Shown one piece after another: positions 26,666 through 35,073 of a stretch of DNA of 64,000 nt. This DNA is from Bacteroidaceae bacterium (GTDB taxonomy: Bacteria; Bacteroidota; Bacteroidia; Bacteroidales; Bacteroidaceae): NCBI GenBank assembly GCA_017617315.1, contig JAFZWM010000013.1, positions 1 through 64,000 of the forward strand, given 5' to 3'. The notes under the pieces were generated by a model. The model worked only from the letters and a program-made list of their open reading frames with translations. It did not search any database and was not told where the DNA came from. Both the position numbers and the translations under genes were made by a program. Positions within the stretch are counted from its first letter, which is position 1. Every line of letters starts with the position of its first letter.

Positions 26666-28860
26666 CGGCGTTTCTTTCTCTGAGGTAAAGATACGTCATT
26701 TTTCTCATCATCATACTTTTTTCCACCAAATTTGTAGCTTATGCCTATCGAAATATTTTTTATAGGCTCGCGCATGCACGATGACGAGATGAAATCCTTG
26801 CCCTCGCTGTACTGCTTCCACAGCAAATCTCCGCCGTGTCCTATGCCCGTTGTTCCCGAGAGCGTTACGCTCCACTTGTCGCGACAGAACGACTTGGCTA
26901 CCGATGCCGAACACATTGCCATGCCCGAATCCCAGCCTTGCAGCGTGTATTCGCACGTCATCAGCTCAAGATTCGCGCTCAGCTTCAAGTTCCAAGGCAG
27001 ATTCTGCTGAATGCCGTAGTTGGCGCTGAACGACCATCCGCCGTTGCGCGCATCGAGAGCCTTGCTGCGAAGGTCGGCATATCCTGCCTCGGCATTCAGA
27101 AGCATTCGCGTTGAGTTTGTCATGCTCCAGTTCAGGTACAGATTGAGGGCTGTCTTGTTGTTCTTTACCACGTTGCCAAAGGTAGTGTTAAGCAATCCGT
27201 CGCGATAGAACGAATATTGCTGAATGGCGTTCGAAGAAAGCGAATGGCGCAGCGTTGCGTTCATCGAGAAGCGGCTGCCGCTGAGCGAATAGACGAGCGC
27301 AATGTTATGCGTCTTCTCGGCATCGAGCTGAGGATTGCCATACGATACCGCCGACGGATTAGAGCGGTCTCTGTAAGGGTCGAGTTCCTCAATTCCGGGG
27401 CGACGGATGCGCAAGTTGTAGTTCAGACCGATGTTCTGGCTCTCGCCGAGCGATGCCGTGGCACTAAGGGCTGGCACAAGCAGACCGTAGTTAAGCTGAT
27501 AATCGTGCTGATTTCCCACAAGATGACGCGTCTTCTGCCATGTATGCTCGTATCGCACGCCGGGCTTCACGCTAAGCCACCCGAAGGTTGCCTCGTACTC
27601 GCCATACAGAGCCACAATGCCCTGCCGCTGCCTGTAATGCACCGCATCGTCGCTGTTGTCGGCACGCACGTCGGCCGAGTTGCTTGTGTTGCGTTCCATC
27701 GTGAGTTTCGCGCCGGTGTTGAGCCTCATCTTCTCGTTAAACGGAATAACAAAATCGGCAAGCAGATGATTGCCCATGTTCTTCTCCCTGACCTTTGACA
27801 GGCGCGAGCTTACACCAGCCATGTTTTCAGAACTGAAGCCGAAGAAATCGTCGCTGTTGTCGGTCTTCGTCGGATTGTGCGAGAACTGGTATGTAAGCGT
27901 CATGCAGCCCTTGTTTTCGAGTCCGAAGAACCGCTGATAGGCAAGATTTCCGTCGTACGATGTATTCTTCATCCTGTTGTCGAGATGATTACTGAAAGCG
28001 AGGCCGTCGCCGTACATTCCGCCACTGTACAGATAGCTTGGAGTGCCCTTGCTGCTCATTCCGAAGTGCGTGGCTGAAAGCCCCAGATGCAGCGACGACA
28101 GCGAATCGAGCTGATAGCCCATGCTCAGTTCGCCCATCATGAACGGCATGTGAAAGGGGCCTCTGCCCCAGTTTTTCATCGTTACGGGCGATGTACCCTT
28201 CTGCGTCAGCGACGACTCTTCCTCGCCGCCCTTGTAATAAGTGTAGTCGCCCATCACATTAAGGTCGAACGAGAAACGGTTGCGCTGTCCGCTCACACTG
28301 GCATCCATGCCCCAGTTATTGGTGCTTGCCGTTGCGTTAAGGCTTCCGCTCAGTTCTTTCACCTCCTCGCTCAGGTTCTTTTTCTTCTTCGTGGTGATGT
28401 TCAGAACGCCGCCCACGCCCTCAACGTCGTAGCGCGCGCCGGGATTGGTTATCACCTCTATGCTCTGCACGCTGCTTGCCGGCATGTTGCGGAAGACCTG
28501 CGACGGATTGCGCGTTATCATCGTGTTGAGCCGTCCGTCTACATAGACCTTGAATTCGCGCGAGCCGTTTACCGTGATGTTGTTCTTTCCGTCTACCGTA
28601 ACCATCGGGACCTTGCGAAGCATCTGCAACACGGTCTGTGTCTTGGCATCGACATCGTTCTTAACCTGATAGGTCATCTTGTCGGTTTTCATGCGCACCA
28701 TCGGCACATGCGCCACCACCGCCACCTCGTCGAGACTTGCCTGTGCATCAATCCACGAAAGCGTATCGGCAATCTGAAAGGTCGAATCATTCTTTGTCTG
28801 GGCACTTGCCGCAACCGCCGAAACAAGCGCAACGTACAAACAGTATAAGCTTTTTCTCAT
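26662..28860 (-). CDS. TonB-dependent-receptor-like outer-membrane barrel (OMP_b-brl_3 type)
   Basis: A 732-residue outer-membrane protein. The ATG at 28860 is chosen because it begins a clean signal peptide (MRKSLYCLYVALVSAVAASAQ); the upstream ATG at 28926 would precede it with 22 charged residues. A plug-like domain includes VLQMLRKVPMVTVDGKNN, VYVDGRLN and VEGVGGVLNITTKKKK, typical of Bacteroidetes outer-membrane beta-barrel family proteins. The rest is barrel strands. No CarboxypepD-like domain or TonB box was recognised at the N-terminus. It is first in the operon with kinase and regulator, so it is probably the regulated output. Confidence 0.85.
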   Translation of the reverse strand: MRKSLYCLYVALVSAVAASAQTKNDSTFQIADTLSWIDAQASLDEVAVVAHVPMVRMKTDKMTYQVKNDVDAKTQTVLQMLRKVPMVTVDGKNNITVNGSREFKVYVDGRLNTMITRNPSQVFRNMPASSVQSIEVITNPGARYDVEGVGGVLNITTKKKKNLSEEVKELSGSLNATASTNNWGMDASVSGQRNRFSFDLNVMGDYTYYKGGEEESSLTQKGTSPVTMKNWGRGPFHMPFMMGELSMGYQLDSLSSLHLGLSATHFGMSSKGTPSYLYSGGMYGDGLAFSNHLDNRMKNTSYDGNLAYQRFFGLENKGCMTLTYQFSHNPTKTDNSDDFFGFSSENMAGVSSRLSKVREKNMGNHLLADFVIPFNEKMRLNTGAKLTMERNTSNSADVRADNSDDAVHYRQRQGIVALYGEYEATFGWLSVKPGVRYEHTWQKTRHLVGNQHDYQLNYGLLVPALSATASLGESQNIGLNYNLRIRRPGIEELDPYRDRSNPSAVSYGNPQLDAEKTHNIALVYSLSGSRFSMNATLRHSLSSNAIQQYSFYRDGLLNTTFGNVVKNNKTALNLYLNWSMTNSTRMLLNAEAGYADLRSKALDARNGGWSFSANYGIQQNLPWNLKLSANLELMTCEYTLQGWDSGMAMCSASVAKSFCRDKWSVTLSGTTGIGHGGDLLWKQYSEGKDFISSSCMREPIKNISIGISYKFGGKKYDDEKNDVSLPQRKKRR

Positions 28861-28899
28861 CTTTTTACTTTTAGTCAAGATTTTTTGCATTTCCGAGTG

Positions 28900-28907
28900 T
28901 AAAGTTA
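28900..28907 (-). promoter_or_regulatory. Candidate -7 box of the receptor operon
   Basis: Minus-strand TAACTTTA matches TAnnTTTG at 7 of 8 positions, 40 bp before the start chosen at 28860. It supports that start, since a start at 28926 would be upstream of the promoter. Confidence 0.4.
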
Positions 28908-28997
28908 CGGCCTTTTCTTTCTGCATAAAAGAGGAAAAGCGGTGAAGCGGAATTTTTAGGCAGTGAACCGACTTTTACGCCAGTTGGAAATAAAAAA

Positions 28998-29159
28998 GTC
29001 ATTTTCGCCTATATCACGAAATGACTATTCAGAATGACGCTAAAAGCGTCACCTCTCAGTAACCGCAGCATCCATAGGATCTGCGGACAGAAATGATATG
29101 AAATTTTTCGACTCTGAAAGCGGTCGCCCGTTACGATAGATGGGGCACTCCTTCAGAGT
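28998..29159. other. Hairpin-rich non-coding stretch upstream of the receptor operon
   Basis: Four successive inverted repeats lie within 162 bp: gtcattttcg/cgaaatgac (28998-29025), tgacgc/gcgtca (29035-29051), ccgcag-c-atcc/ggat-ctgcgg (29063-29086) and actctgaa/ttcagagt (29111-29159, which is long-range). None is followed by a T run. No ORF is convincing between 28908 and 29331. It may be a structured RNA or a small mobile-element remnant. Confidence 0.5.
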
Positions 29160-29331
29160 ACTTATTGTTATAAGTATTGTAACTTTTTAGAATCAACAAA
29201 TTATACGTAATAAGAGTAAGAGATGTATTGAATTTTCCCGAACTTGCAAAGGATGATGATAAAAAAACTTGCCCACACCATTCTGATGAAAAGCGTGAGC
29301 AAGCCGTTGATTTTAAGCTCATACATAAGAT

Positions 29332-29730
29332 TTACAGGATGGTCAAATTTCCATCTACAAATCCTACAGCAATTCCTTTATATTGTTTTAAATTCTGAGC
29401 GAATCGACCTTGTTCAAGATACTTTCTTACCACATTCTCCACCTCTGTCAGAATTTCTTCCCAGACGGCATTTTCTTGCCAAACAATAGGATTATCGCGA
29501 TTTGAAAAAACCTCATCACAAGCCCAATCCTCATCTTCCTCATCAAACGTACTTGCGCCAATAAGTTCAACACTCCAATTAAAATCACCATCTTCGTATA
29601 TGTTGAAGTTAAACGCTACAACATCATCTGGGATTTCCGCACTCAACGTTTGGTCGAGCCATTTCTCAAAAGCAACATAATCCAAACCTTGATTCGCTTT
29701 ATTTTTCTTAAAGAAATTGAAAATACTCAT
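29332..29730 (-). CDS. Hypothetical acidic cytoplasmic protein
   Basis: A 132-residue acidic protein starting MSIFNFFKKNKAN. The ATG at 29730 is preferred over 29745, which lies next to the T run of the upstream terminator. It has no signal peptide or membrane helix. The stretch FNFNIYEDGDFNWSVELIG and a final IAVGFVDGNL suggest an alpha/beta fold. No family recognised. It is AT-rich and stands alone, which fits accessory DNA. Confidence 0.6.
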   Translation of the reverse strand: MSIFNFFKKNKANQGLDYVAFEKWLDQTLSAEIPDDVVAFNFNIYEDGDFNWSVELIGASTFDEEDEDWACDEVFSNRDNPIVWQENAVWEEILTEVENVVRKYLEQGRFAQNLKQYKGIAVGFVDGNLTIL

Positions 29731-29746
29731 AATTATTTCATGCAAA

Positions 29747-29774
29747 AAAGCATAGTCCCAAAGGACTATGCTTT
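29747..29774 (-). terminator. Terminator of the sigma-factor operon overlapping the last codons
   Basis: A perfect 12-bp stem (aaagcatagtcc/ggactatgcttt) with a 4-nt loop, followed on the minus strand by a T run. The stop codon of the gene at 29766 lies within the upstream arm. Confidence 0.8.
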
Positions 29775-30128
29775 CAAAATCTTAGAATACAAACTCTTAA
29801 ACAATCCGCCGAGCGTTGCCAAATAGACAGCCGCTGCGCCGAATATAAGGTGGGTTGTATTTATCTTCAGCTCGGTAATCTTGAACTGGCACATAATGTT
29901 GTCGAGAGCCGAGACGATAAGCGTCTGCCCGTACCCAGAGCAGAGGAATAACAGCGCGGCAAAGATACACACGCACGACCATATCCGTCCAAGCACCACA
30001 AGCCTGTGGGTCTTTCTGTCAGGAAGATTCCTCATCACCCTGCTGCTGAACCCGTTGTCGGGAATGTCCTGCTTCTGTTCTTTCAGAAACTGCAAAACAA
30101 TGTCATTCTCTTTATCTGCCATAGCCAT
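29766..30128 (-). CDS. Small membrane protein, third gene of the ECF sigma operon
   Basis: A 120-residue protein with a cytoplasmic N-terminus (about 1-38) and two hydrophobic segments (about 43-68 and 90-110). Such proteins encoded after ECF sigma genes often act as membrane anti-sigma factors, although this one is short and has no zinc-binding HxxxCxxC motif. The start lies inside the 3' end of the sigma gene (17-nt overlap). Confidence 0.65.
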   Translation of the reverse strand: MAMADKENDIVLQFLKEQKQDIPDNGFSSRVMRNLPDRKTHRLVVLGRIWSCVCIFAALLFLCSGYGQTLIVSALDNIMCQFKITELKINTTHLIFGAAAVYLATLGGLFKSLYSKILKA

Positions 30129-30648
30129 TATTTTTTAAATAAGTACTAAGTTTAGCCTTTCCCCTGGAGATGTGCGACTTTATAGTCCCTTCTGGCATCC
30201 CCGTAATCTGCGCAATCTTGTCGATAGGCAAATCTTCCATCAGATGCAGCGATACGCATGTCCTCTCGTTTGGCGTAAGGATGCGCATGGCGTTGTGAAC
30301 GTCGAGCTTCATTGCTGCATCTGGTTCCGAACTCTGCGGCTGCGACACAACATCGTCGAGCGATGATGTATCTTTCCGGCTGCGAAGATAATCATAAAAA
30401 ACGTTATATGCAATACGAAACAGCCAAGTTGAGAACCCAGACAGGTTTTTGAATGATGTTATGTTTGAATATGCCTTTATAAATGTTTCCTGCGACAAGT
30501 CATTGCTCAGTTCCACATCGCCCGATGTAAGGTTCAGCAGAAACCGCCGCACGGGCGACTGATATTTCTCAACAAGCTGCCCGAAGGCTCGCTTGTTGTG
30601 AAATACAGCCACTTGTGCTACGAGTGCAATGTCGTTTATCTCTTTCAT
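30112..30648 (-). CDS. ECF-type RNA polymerase sigma factor
   Basis: A 178-residue sigma-70 family member. Region 2 is at about 20-95 (AFGQLVEKYQSPVRRFLLNL, DLSQETFIKAY, FSTWLFRIAYNVFYDYLRSR) and region 4 at about 115-170 (LTPNERTCVSLHLMEDLPID, GMPEGTIKSHISRGKAKL). Size and absence of regions 1 and 3 define the ECF class. It is flanked by two membrane-protein genes with tight spacing (3 bp before, overlap after), one of which probably controls its activity. Target promoters are unknown. Confidence 0.92.
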   Translation of the reverse strand: MKEINDIALVAQVAVFHNKRAFGQLVEKYQSPVRRFLLNLTSGDVELSNDLSQETFIKAYSNITSFKNLSGFSTWLFRIAYNVFYDYLRSRKDTSSLDDVVSQPQSSEPDAAMKLDVHNAMRILTPNERTCVSLHLMEDLPIDKIAQITGMPEGTIKSHISRGKAKLSTYLKNNGYGR

Positions 30649-30651
30649 TAC

Positions 30652-31359
30652 TTAAAGACGTTCGTCGGTTGAGCCAAAATTGTTGTTGTCCGATTCGTTC
30701 TTCTTGTAAAAGTCCTTCTGCTTTTCGTGCTTCTCGTCCATCATGGCAACAACATACTTGCCAACGCCAATTATCACCACAAGCAAGCCAATCATCATTC
30801 CTAACTTGCCAATAAGATAGCCAAGGAACACAGCCAGACCAATGCCAATAAAAATCCTGCGCACAGCCTCGCGCTTCATCTTGTATATAGAGTCTGAATT
30901 TATTACATCAGTAGTAGTCTTATCTGCATTGATTATTTCTGCCGGAATCTCCTGTCCCTTGTCGATAGCCGACTGAGCCAGACGATACTTGTTGCGGCGG
31001 TTTCTGTAGATAAGATAAGCGATGAAGCAGACTGCCAGAAGAGGACAACCGAATACACAAACAAGAGAGACTACGGTAATAATCATAAAGCTATCCGACT
31101 TATCCGAGTCAAAGTTAAAATTCCATCTTTTGGTGAAATGGTCGTCGTTATCAGAATCGCCCCAGCTTTCTGTGCCCGCAACGGTATCGTTAAGCAGTGT
31201 GTCCGATACAACTGTGAGCGAGTTCTTCGAAGTGCTGTCGGTAAGCACAGCCGATACTTTCTCTTTCTTCTGCTGTTTGTCTCCGGGCTTTGCCGAAGCT
31301 GTGAGTGTCATTGTTGCCATCATGCAGCAAGCAATGGCGGTAATGATTATTGCTTTCAT
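30652..31359 (-). CDS. Exported membrane protein of the ECF sigma operon (DUF6249-like)
   Basis: A 235-residue protein. The ATG at 31359 starts a signal peptide (MKAIIITAIACCMMATMTLTASA). A Lys/Ser/Asp-rich periplasmic part follows, then a hydrophobic pair near 105-130 and a second pair near 172-210 (IGIGLAVFLGYLIGKLGMMI). The arrangement resembles DUF6249 proteins that accompany sigma genes in Bacteroidales (family name from memory). It is first in the operon and 3 bp upstream of the sigma gene. Confidence 0.65.
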   Translation of the reverse strand: MKAIIITAIACCMMATMTLTASAKPGDKQQKKEKVSAVLTDSTSKNSLTVVSDTLLNDTVAGTESWGDSDNDDHFTKRWNFNFDSDKSDSFMIITVVSLVCVFGCPLLAVCFIAYLIYRNRRNKYRLAQSAIDKGQEIPAEIINADKTTTDVINSDSIYKMKREAVRRIFIGIGLAVFLGYLIGKLGMMIGLLVVIIGVGKYVVAMMDEKHEKQKDFYKKNESDNNNFGSTDERL

Positions 31360-31450
31360 ATATTTCTTTAATTTTTTTTGATTTTCATGTATTAGACGCA
31401 ACATCAACACCGAAAAGTTGCACCGATATGCATTTTTTTCTGAAAAAAAC

Positions 31451-31486
31451 AGACTGGCAACAATTTTAACAGATTGCCGCCAGTCT
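31451..31486 (-). terminator. Terminator after the porin-like gene
   Basis: Eight-bp stem agactggc/gccagtct around a 20-nt loop, followed on the minus strand by a T run. Confidence 0.7.
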
Positions 31487-31518
31487 TATTTGTGTTCTAT
31501 ACTAAAATTTCTTCTGTC

Positions 31519-32175
31519 TTAGAAAAGATATGCCACATGGAACTGCCAAGAGTTTGTCTTAGATGTAAGAGCATTCTTTGCAATACCAAAACTTGAATCG
31601 TCAGAAACCTCGGCAGTCTTGCCAAGTGCTATGTTATAGCCAAGACCAGCCTGAACATGGTCGAGCAATACAACGCCAGCACCAAGGTTAAGGCTCACGT
31701 TAGAATCTTTCCACTTAACAGCCTTCATGTCCTTCCACTTCTTGCCACCGATGGTAAAGTCGAACTGAGGACCAACGGCAACGAACATGCTTGCAAGTCC
31801 GCCCAATCCCCATGACTTCTTTACATTTACAGGGATGGCGATAGAGTGCTGAGTTACATCGTTCATTCCGTTAACCTCAACAGAGCCCAAATCACCATAA
31901 GACTCTGCGTATTTGAAACCTACCTTACCGCTGCGCTGGTTGTACATCAAAGCACCGTCAACGCCAAGACCGATAAGAGGAACTTTTACATCGAGCATAG
32001 GACCGATGAAATATCCTGCGCGGTTGTCATTTTTCAAGTTATCACCGATAGCACCGCTTGTGCTAACCTTTGAGAGGTTAAGACCTGCCTTAACACCAAA
32101 CTTTACCTGTGCCTGTGCCGGAGCAGCAACGAGCAATGCAACAGCAAGCGCGCACATTGAAATGATTTTTCTCAT
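31519..32175 (-). CDS. Porin-family outer-membrane beta-barrel protein (OMP_b-brl_2 type)
   Basis: A 218-residue protein with a signal peptide ending in APAQAQ, then VKFGVKAGLNLSKVSTSG, the typical opening of Bacteroidetes eight-stranded OMP_b-brl_2 barrels. Alternating strands follow and the chain ends in WQFHVAYLF, with a terminal Phe as expected for BAM recognition. It is monocistronic, with an exact -7 box at 32213-32220 and a terminator at 31451. Confidence 0.88.
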   Translation of the reverse strand: MRKIISMCALAVALLVAAPAQAQVKFGVKAGLNLSKVSTSGAIGDNLKNDNRAGYFIGPMLDVKVPLIGLGVDGALMYNQRSGKVGFKYAESYGDLGSVEVNGMNDVTQHSIAIPVNVKKSWGLGGLASMFVAVGPQFDFTIGGKKWKDMKAVKWKDSNVSLNLGAGVVLLDHVQAGLGYNIALGKTAEVSDDSSFGIAKNALTSKTNSWQFHVAYLF

Positions 32176-32212
32176 ATATATTCTCTTTTTGTTGTTTTTT
32201 ATAATCCAACTG

Positions 32213-32220
32213 CAAATATA
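32213..32220 (-). promoter_or_regulatory. -7 promoter box of the porin-like gene
   Basis: Minus-strand TATATTTG matches TAnnTTTG, 38 bp before the start. Confidence 0.5.
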
Positions 32221-32298
32221 AATACATTTTTTCTTCTCACGACATTTCTTCGTGTTTTTATTTCCATTTGCTACTTTCTACAACTGAGAAATACAAAA

Positions 32299-32340
32299 AG
32301 CGTTTTGCCATCTTCTTGTCAGAAAAACGGCAAAACGCCA
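32299..32340 (-). terminator. Terminator of the T9SS operon
   Basis: Ten-bp stem gcgttttgcc/ggcaaaacgc with a T run on the minus strand, 31 bp past the gldN stop. Confidence 0.85.
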
Positions 32341-32370
32341 AAAACAAATTCTATGTGGTTGGATGTTTTT

Positions 32371-33480
32371 TTAATGTCTCTGTCGGCGAACCGATGCCCT
32401 TGCGCCCGAAGACGAGCCCGACGACTTAGGTTTTGAAGTCTTCGCCTTTGTGCTCTTAGACTTCGTTGCGCTGCTCTTGCTCTTCGATGATGAAGAAGAA
32501 GATGAGCCTGATGTTCCGCGCGAGCGACGAGCCGAACGGCCACGACGAACCGACTTCTTCTCGCCAGTCTTGGCAACGGCAGTGCTGTCCTTCACAGCAT
32601 CGGTATTGGCCGCCACCGACGGCTTCTCGGACTGTCCCCAGATGTTCTTCTCAAAGTCTACAAGCTGCTGGTCTATGCGCTTCTCCTCGGCAATGCGTGC
32701 GCTGTCGGTCTCACAATACTGCATTATCAGACGATTCTGCATGTTCGTAGTCTTGTAAACCTCGCCCTTGTACATATTCATGCTGAAGTAATCGTCAACG
32801 CTCATCGTAGCCGAGTTGTTGAGGTTGCTCGTCATTACAGGGTTGCGCGTAAGGTATGTAGACAAATCCTTGTAGTTGAGCCAGAAAAGCGGATATTTTA
32901 TAGGAGCTGAACTGAACTCGTCGGCACGATGGAGAACCGGGCAGATGGCTGTAACCTTCTTGTGATAGCTTCCGGTATGCTGGTCGTAGAATGCCACTTC
33001 CTTGATGAAATAGCTCATCACCTCGTTTGACGGGATGTCGGCATTCTCAATCTTGAACTTGCCGTTATTCTCCTCGTAATAAATGTGATAGCGGTCGAGA
33101 AGTTCCTTCACGTTTATCTTGTTGTCGGTGGTGAACACCTCGTTTCCGTCCAGACGATAGTCGTAGGCCGGCACCATGTTGTTGGTAACCAGTCTGAACA
33201 CCAGCGTAAACAAGTTCATTCTGCCGTTTACAGGCTCTACGGGATAGTAGAGTGCGGCATTCTCGTCTTTTGTAAGGTCGAGAGTGCGATACACCTCGCG
33301 ACTCCACATCGCGTCGTCGGGCATATCCTGCTGCACGGGATAGGTAAGGCGCGCACGCTCGGTCAGCCCTGTGGCACGACTCTTCTGCTTGTCGGCTTGC
33401 TCCTTGCGTCGGGCGGCAGGCTGTGCCATCAGATGCAGAGCCAGGCACAACGATATGCTGAAAAACAAAATACGTTTCAT
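32371..33480 (-). CDS. gldN: Type IX secretion protein GldN/PorN with a basic Ser/Lys tail
   Basis: A 369-residue periplasmic protein with a signal peptide ending LHLMAQ. The core (about 45-270) is GldN-like: DDAMWSREVYRTLDL, NAALYYPVEPVNGRMNLFTL, VKELLDRYHIYYEEN and YPLFWLNYKDLSTYL. GldN and GldK form the ring associated with the outer membrane in T9SS. From about residue 285 the chain becomes a low-complexity basic tail with runs of Ser, Lys and Arg (RRGRSARRSRGTSGSSSS), which is not part of the core. It is last in the operon, 20 bp after gldM. Confidence 0.9.
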   Translation of the reverse strand: MKRILFFSISLCLALHLMAQPAARRKEQADKQKSRATGLTERARLTYPVQQDMPDDAMWSREVYRTLDLTKDENAALYYPVEPVNGRMNLFTLVFRLVTNNMVPAYDYRLDGNEVFTTDNKINVKELLDRYHIYYEENNGKFKIENADIPSNEVMSYFIKEVAFYDQHTGSYHKKVTAICPVLHRADEFSSAPIKYPLFWLNYKDLSTYLTRNPVMTSNLNNSATMSVDDYFSMNMYKGEVYKTTNMQNRLIMQYCETDSARIAEEKRIDQQLVDFEKNIWGQSEKPSVAANTDAVKDSTAVAKTGEKKSVRRGRSARRSRGTSGSSSSSSSKSKSSATKSKSTKAKTSKPKSSGSSSGARASVRRQRH

Positions 33481-33500
33481 CTATATTTTTTAGTCTATTT

Positions 33501-35051
33501 TTAGTTAACAATCACCTCAACAGCCTGATTAAGCTTGCGCTCTATGCCGTCAGGACCAACCGCACGGATGCGTGTGATGTAGAATCGCTTGCCTCGGCTG
33601 AGCTTGCGGAACACATCCTTCTGACGAGATGAGAACTGAGCGCCGCTCGATACCTCGGGCACGGCATTGCCCATGTTGTCGAAGAATACGGTCTCGAAGC
33701 CGAGAACCTTGAACTCTATGTTCAGCAGACCGTCGTCGATGGCAGCACCGAGCGTTTCGGTATTCATAAGCGTAGCCTTAGGCAGAGAGCCGCCCTTGAA
33801 CTTGCTTGTGCCCATCTTGATGTAAGCCGTCGGATCGGGCAGCTTGCGCACATGGAATGTAAACTTGCCCATCTCCTGCACCCTTCCGTCGAGCTTTGCC
33901 GATACCGTAACCACGGCATCCTTGCCCACGGCTGTCGGACGCGCTATGTATGTGCCGTTTCCGGCAGGCGACAGCGTTCCGCCGCTCATTACAGCCGAAA
34001 TCTGATTGTTAGGCACTCCCGGAACGGAGATGCTCATTGGGTTGGCAAATCCGGCATAGAGCACGTTCATAAGCGTTGCCGAAACGGTTGCCGACGGCTC
34101 AATGACGGTATATTTCTGCACGAAGTCGCGCTTTATCTTCTCGCCCGATGCGTTTACCATCTCAAGATATCCGGCAAGGGTGTGCTCGCCCGTGCTTGAG
34201 CATACGGTCTGATAGAGTCCGTCCTTCAGGTTAGCCTGCTTTCCACCAATGTAGATGGTTGGCTTCTGCGTTGTATCTATCGCCGCCATCACAATCTTGG
34301 CCTCGAACTTGCCTCCGCGGATTATTGTCTGCGAGTTTGGTATGACGTAGGCATCGAGCTGGTTTACTCGGATGTCCTTTACATCGATGTTCGACTGAAG
34401 GGTGTGCAGCACCTCGCCCTCGGCATGGCGCACATCGCTCTGCAACTTCGACAGCAGAGTTACGGCTGCGGCTGCCGGAGTGCTCTCGAACATGTACTGT
34501 TCCCAGTTTCTGCCCATAGCATTCTTGCCCTTCGGCACTTTGGTCTCGAGGTTAGATGCTATTATTTTGCGCTGATGCTCGTCGGTTATCATGGCAAGAA
34601 TCTTCTCGCGGAAGCGGTCAACAGACTTGCGCAGCTGCTTGCCCTTGCCAGTTCCGGCTGCCAGCATGACGTGCGACACGGCCTCGGTATTGTCCTTCTT
34701 GCGGATGTCGTCGGGATTTCCGTCCTCGCCATCGGCCTCGCGGGCAATCTCCATCTTCAGGCTCTCTATAAGATTGTAGAGGGTATCGGTCTCGTGCTTC
34801 ACCTCCATGGCTTTCACATACCACGCCTTTACCTTCTCTGGATTCTGCTTCATGTACTCGGCAAAATCCTTGTATACATCGTTGTTTTCACCTATTGAGT
34901 TTGCCGTCGAGTGCAGCAGACTGTCGTTTATCAGCGAGAAACCGTTCAGTACGTCGCTCGGAACGTTGAGTGCCAACAATGCCATCAGCACGACGTACAT
35001 AAGGTTAATCATCTTCTGACGAGGTGATATAGGTCTTTTCTTTACTCCCAT
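33501..35051 (-). CDS. gldM: Type IX secretion/gliding motor protein GldM/PorM
   Basis: A 516-residue protein: KKRPISPRQKMINLMYVVLM leads into the single membrane helix (about 14-34), and the long periplasmic part forms the beta-rich domains seen in GldM. Conserved stretches include NVPSDVLNGFSLIND and a C-terminal segment around FKGGSLPKATLMNTETLGA. GldM with GldL forms the proton-driven rotary motor; GldM spans the periplasm to reach the GldKN ring. It starts 22 bp after gldL. Confidence 0.95.
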   Translation of the reverse strand: MGVKKRPISPRQKMINLMYVVLMALLALNVPSDVLNGFSLINDSLLHSTANSIGENNDVYKDFAEYMKQNPEKVKAWYVKAMEVKHETDTLYNLIESLKMEIAREADGEDGNPDDIRKKDNTEAVSHVMLAAGTGKGKQLRKSVDRFREKILAMITDEHQRKIIASNLETKVPKGKNAMGRNWEQYMFESTPAAAAVTLLSKLQSDVRHAEGEVLHTLQSNIDVKDIRVNQLDAYVIPNSQTIIRGGKFEAKIVMAAIDTTQKPTIYIGGKQANLKDGLYQTVCSSTGEHTLAGYLEMVNASGEKIKRDFVQKYTVIEPSATVSATLMNVLYAGFANPMSISVPGVPNNQISAVMSGGTLSPAGNGTYIARPTAVGKDAVVTVSAKLDGRVQEMGKFTFHVRKLPDPTAYIKMGTSKFKGGSLPKATLMNTETLGAAIDDGLLNIEFKVLGFETVFFDNMGNAVPEVSSGAQFSSRQKDVFRKLSRGKRFYITRIRAVGPDGIERKLNQAVEVIVN

Positions 35052-35073
35052 TGCCTAACAGTTTTTTGTGTGT

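Noticed and set aside
28861..28926. Upstream start of the receptor gene at 28926
   Set aside because: It would place 22 charged residues before a clean signal peptide and lies upstream of the candidate -7 box.
29131..29322. Minus-strand ORF of 63 codons in the hairpin-rich gap
   Set aside because: Low-complexity Ser/Leu composition and no start context; treated as non-coding.
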